Origin: Acidobacteriota bacterium
Lineage (GTDB): Bacteria > Acidobacteriota > UBA6911 > RPQK01 > JADFOI01
Assembly (NCBI GenBank): GCA_022545645.1
Contig: JACZQQ010000139.1
Coordinates: forward strand, 1 to 7,051
Length of the DNA stretch: 7,051 bases
Direction of reading: 5' to 3'
Both the position numbers and the translations under genes were made by a program. Positions 6,614 through 7,051 of this stretch are shown one piece after another; position 1 is the first letter of the stretch, and every line of letters starts with the position of its first letter. The notes under the pieces are model-generated. The model saw only the letters and a list, made by a program, of their open reading frames with translations, was not told the DNA's origin and did no database searches.

Positions 6614-6619
6614 ATTAAG

Positions 6620-6904
6620 ATGAAAAAACTCGTAACCTTAGCTACAACGTTTGCTCTTTCCTTTGGATTGATGGGAAGCATGGTTCGGGCCGATAGCGAC
6701 GGGGATCAGGATCGATCCAATACCCGCAGGGTGGCTCGTCATCAACGCGTGGAGCGAGAGAGACTGGAAAGACATCACCGTAAGGAACGACGGCGCGCCA
6801 AGGAAAGTGACATCAACCGGCGTCGCGTGGCCAATCATCAGGCCAAGGAGCGCAAGCGGCTTCAGGAACATCAGGATCAGGAGCGAAGGCGCCTGAACCA
6901 GTAG
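6620..6904 (+). CDS. Small secreted, highly charged repeat protein of unknown function
   Basis: This 94-residue precursor has a clear signal peptide: MKK, a hydrophobic core at 4-22, and a probable cut after VRA (A24), leaving DSDGD at the mature N-terminus. The mature part is almost entirely Arg, Lys, Glu, Asp, His and Gln, has no Cys, and is predicted to be one long helix. It consists of two 32-residue tandem repeats (29-60 and 61-92), identical at 16 positions. Each contains two 11-residue units of the form x-x-H-[QH]-x-x-E-R-x-R-[LA]; the unit histidines are H41, H52, H73 and H84. Eleven-residue periodicity fits a long helix or right-handed coiled coil. It lacks the LTxxQ motifs of Spy/CpxP chaperones, and I recognise no family. 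A role in binding envelope polymers, acidic ligands or metals is conceivable but unproven. A strong ribosome binding site and its own terminator show a separately controlled, probably well-expressed gene. Confidence 0.82.
   Translation: MKKLVTLATTFALSFGLMGSMVRADSDGDQDRSNTRRVARHQRVERERLERHHRKERRRAKESDINRRRVANHQAKERKRLQEHQDQERRRLNQ
6704..6895 (+). repeat. Two 96-bp in-frame tandem repeats, each holding two 33-bp subunits
   Basis: Copy 1 is 6704-6799 and copy 2 is 6800-6895, encoding residues 29-60 and 61-92 of the secreted protein. The 33-bp subunits start at 6734, 6767, 6830 and 6863, and each carries CATCA at the same offset. The copies are diverged in DNA but retain half of their amino acids, including N-x-R-R-V-A-x-H-Q, E-R-x-R-L and E-R-R-R. 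This points to duplication followed by divergence under selection. Confidence 0.75.
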
Positions 6905-6924
6905 TTCCACCCCATTCCCCTCAA

Positions 6925-6965
6925 GTGGGTGGTCCTCCCGTGGCCACCCACCCCCTTCTTCCTAT
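6925..6965 (+). terminator. Intrinsic terminator after the secreted repeat-protein gene
   Basis: Arms GTGGGTGGTC (6925-6934) and GGCCACCCAC (6942-6951) pair over ten positions with one G-U pair and a 7-nt loop. A pyrimidine tail follows (ccccttcttcct), with fewer Ts than an ideal U-tract. The hairpin starts 20 nt after the stop codon. Confidence 0.65.
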
Positions 6966-7046
6966 CCATTGACGCGTTTACGGCTTCTGGCGGTAAGGGG
7001 TGTTTTTGAGATGTCGCTCGGCTAAGATAGCAGCGAGGTAACACCC
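6966..7046 (+). promoter_or_regulatory. Possible promoter, operator and leader of the next plus-strand gene
   Basis: TTGACG (6969-6974) is a good -35 box, but no good -10 box follows at 16-18 bases (GGTAAG at 6992 is poor). Between them lies a 19-bp imperfect palindrome, TTACGGC-TTCTG-GCGGTAA (6978-6996). Further on, 7014-7036 can fold into a bulged hairpin, and GAGG (7035-7038) is a candidate ribosome binding site eight bases before ATG 7047. Confidence 0.3.
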
Positions 7047-7051
7047 ATGAG
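7047..7051 (+). CDS. Possible start of a further gene, cut by the window edge
   Basis: An ATG at 7047-7049 follows GAGG by eight bases and lies beyond a terminated upstream gene, in a leader-like stretch. Only the first five bases are present, so nothing can be said about the product and the start itself is tentative. Confidence 0.3.

Larger units (their letters stand above)
6350..6619. other. Divergent intergenic region between the kinase and the repeat-protein gene
   Basis: These 270 bases separate two divergent genes and must hold both promoters. Short plus-strand open frames here have no ribosome binding site or recognisable product, and I take them as chance. The right half is A/T-richer, with AT-rich runs around 6492-6514. 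Visible elements are a candidate kinase promoter with an overlapping inverted repeat, a lone TATAAG at 6558-6563 on the plus strand as a possible -10 box without a good -35 (6535-6540 reads ggctac), and the strong ribosome binding site at 6607-6613. No riboswitch or small RNA is recognised. Confidence 0.6.

Noticed and set aside
6620..6904. Spy/CpxP-type periplasmic chaperone assignment
   Set aside because: Size, export and charge are similar, but the LTxxQ motifs are absent and the sequence is a tandem repeat instead.
6638..6910. 90-codon minus-strand open frame opposite the repeat protein
   Set aside because: The plus-strand gene has a signal peptide, optimal ribosome binding site, repeats and terminator; the minus-strand frame is a mirror of its biased codons.
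1..7051. Mobile element, CRISPR array, tRNA or phage region
   Set aside because: No transposase or integrase, terminal inverted repeats, regularly spaced repeats or cloverleaf-like segments were found on either strand.

Overview
The window is chromosomal bacterial DNA of moderate, slightly GC-rich composition, most like a member of the Acidobacteriota. Two things suggest this, both as inference. One is a soluble Ser/Thr kinase joined to a TolB-like domain and TPRs, an architecture greatly expanded in that phylum. The other is a small cupin whose length and metal-ligand spacing match the manganese cupin hydroxynitrile lyases described from Granulicella and Acidobacterium. No mobile element, tRNA, rRNA or CRISPR array is visible.

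Layout. Positions 1-296 (+) hold the C-terminal end of an unrecognised protein with an Ala/Glu/Pro/Lys-rich linker and a very basic helical tail. It converges, with a 6-nt gap, on a long minus-strand gene train. Read in its own direction from the right, the train is: a 772-residue Ser/Thr kinase-TolB-TPR protein (6349-4031), a DinB-like metal-dependent protein (3921-3406), a small cupin (3390-2995), the C-terminal half of a MaoC-type hot-dog hydratase that has lost its N-terminus (2911-2696), an MFS transporter (about 2670-1459) and an exported acetamidase/formamidase-family protein (1346-303). DinB, cupin, MaoC remnant and MFS are closely spaced and probably co-transcribed. Gaps of about 110 nt before DinB and before the acetamidase each contain a weak candidate promoter.

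To the right of the kinase lies a 270-bp divergent intergenic region. Then comes a small plus-strand gene (6620-6904) with a very strong Shine-Dalgarno sequence, encoding a secreted, highly charged protein built from two 32-residue tandem repeats, followed by a good intrinsic terminator. The last ~90 bases look like the leader of another plus-strand gene, whose likely ATG is at 7047.

How the genes may work together. The kinase is a cytoplasmic signalling protein and may regulate its neighbours, though nothing in the sequence proves it. The cupin, MFS carrier and exported amidase could form a small accessory module for nitrile, cyanohydrin or amide nitrogen, but this is speculative. I do not see a clearly new multi-gene system. 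The least explained items are the repeat-built secreted protein and the truncated MaoC gene inside an otherwise intact operon.
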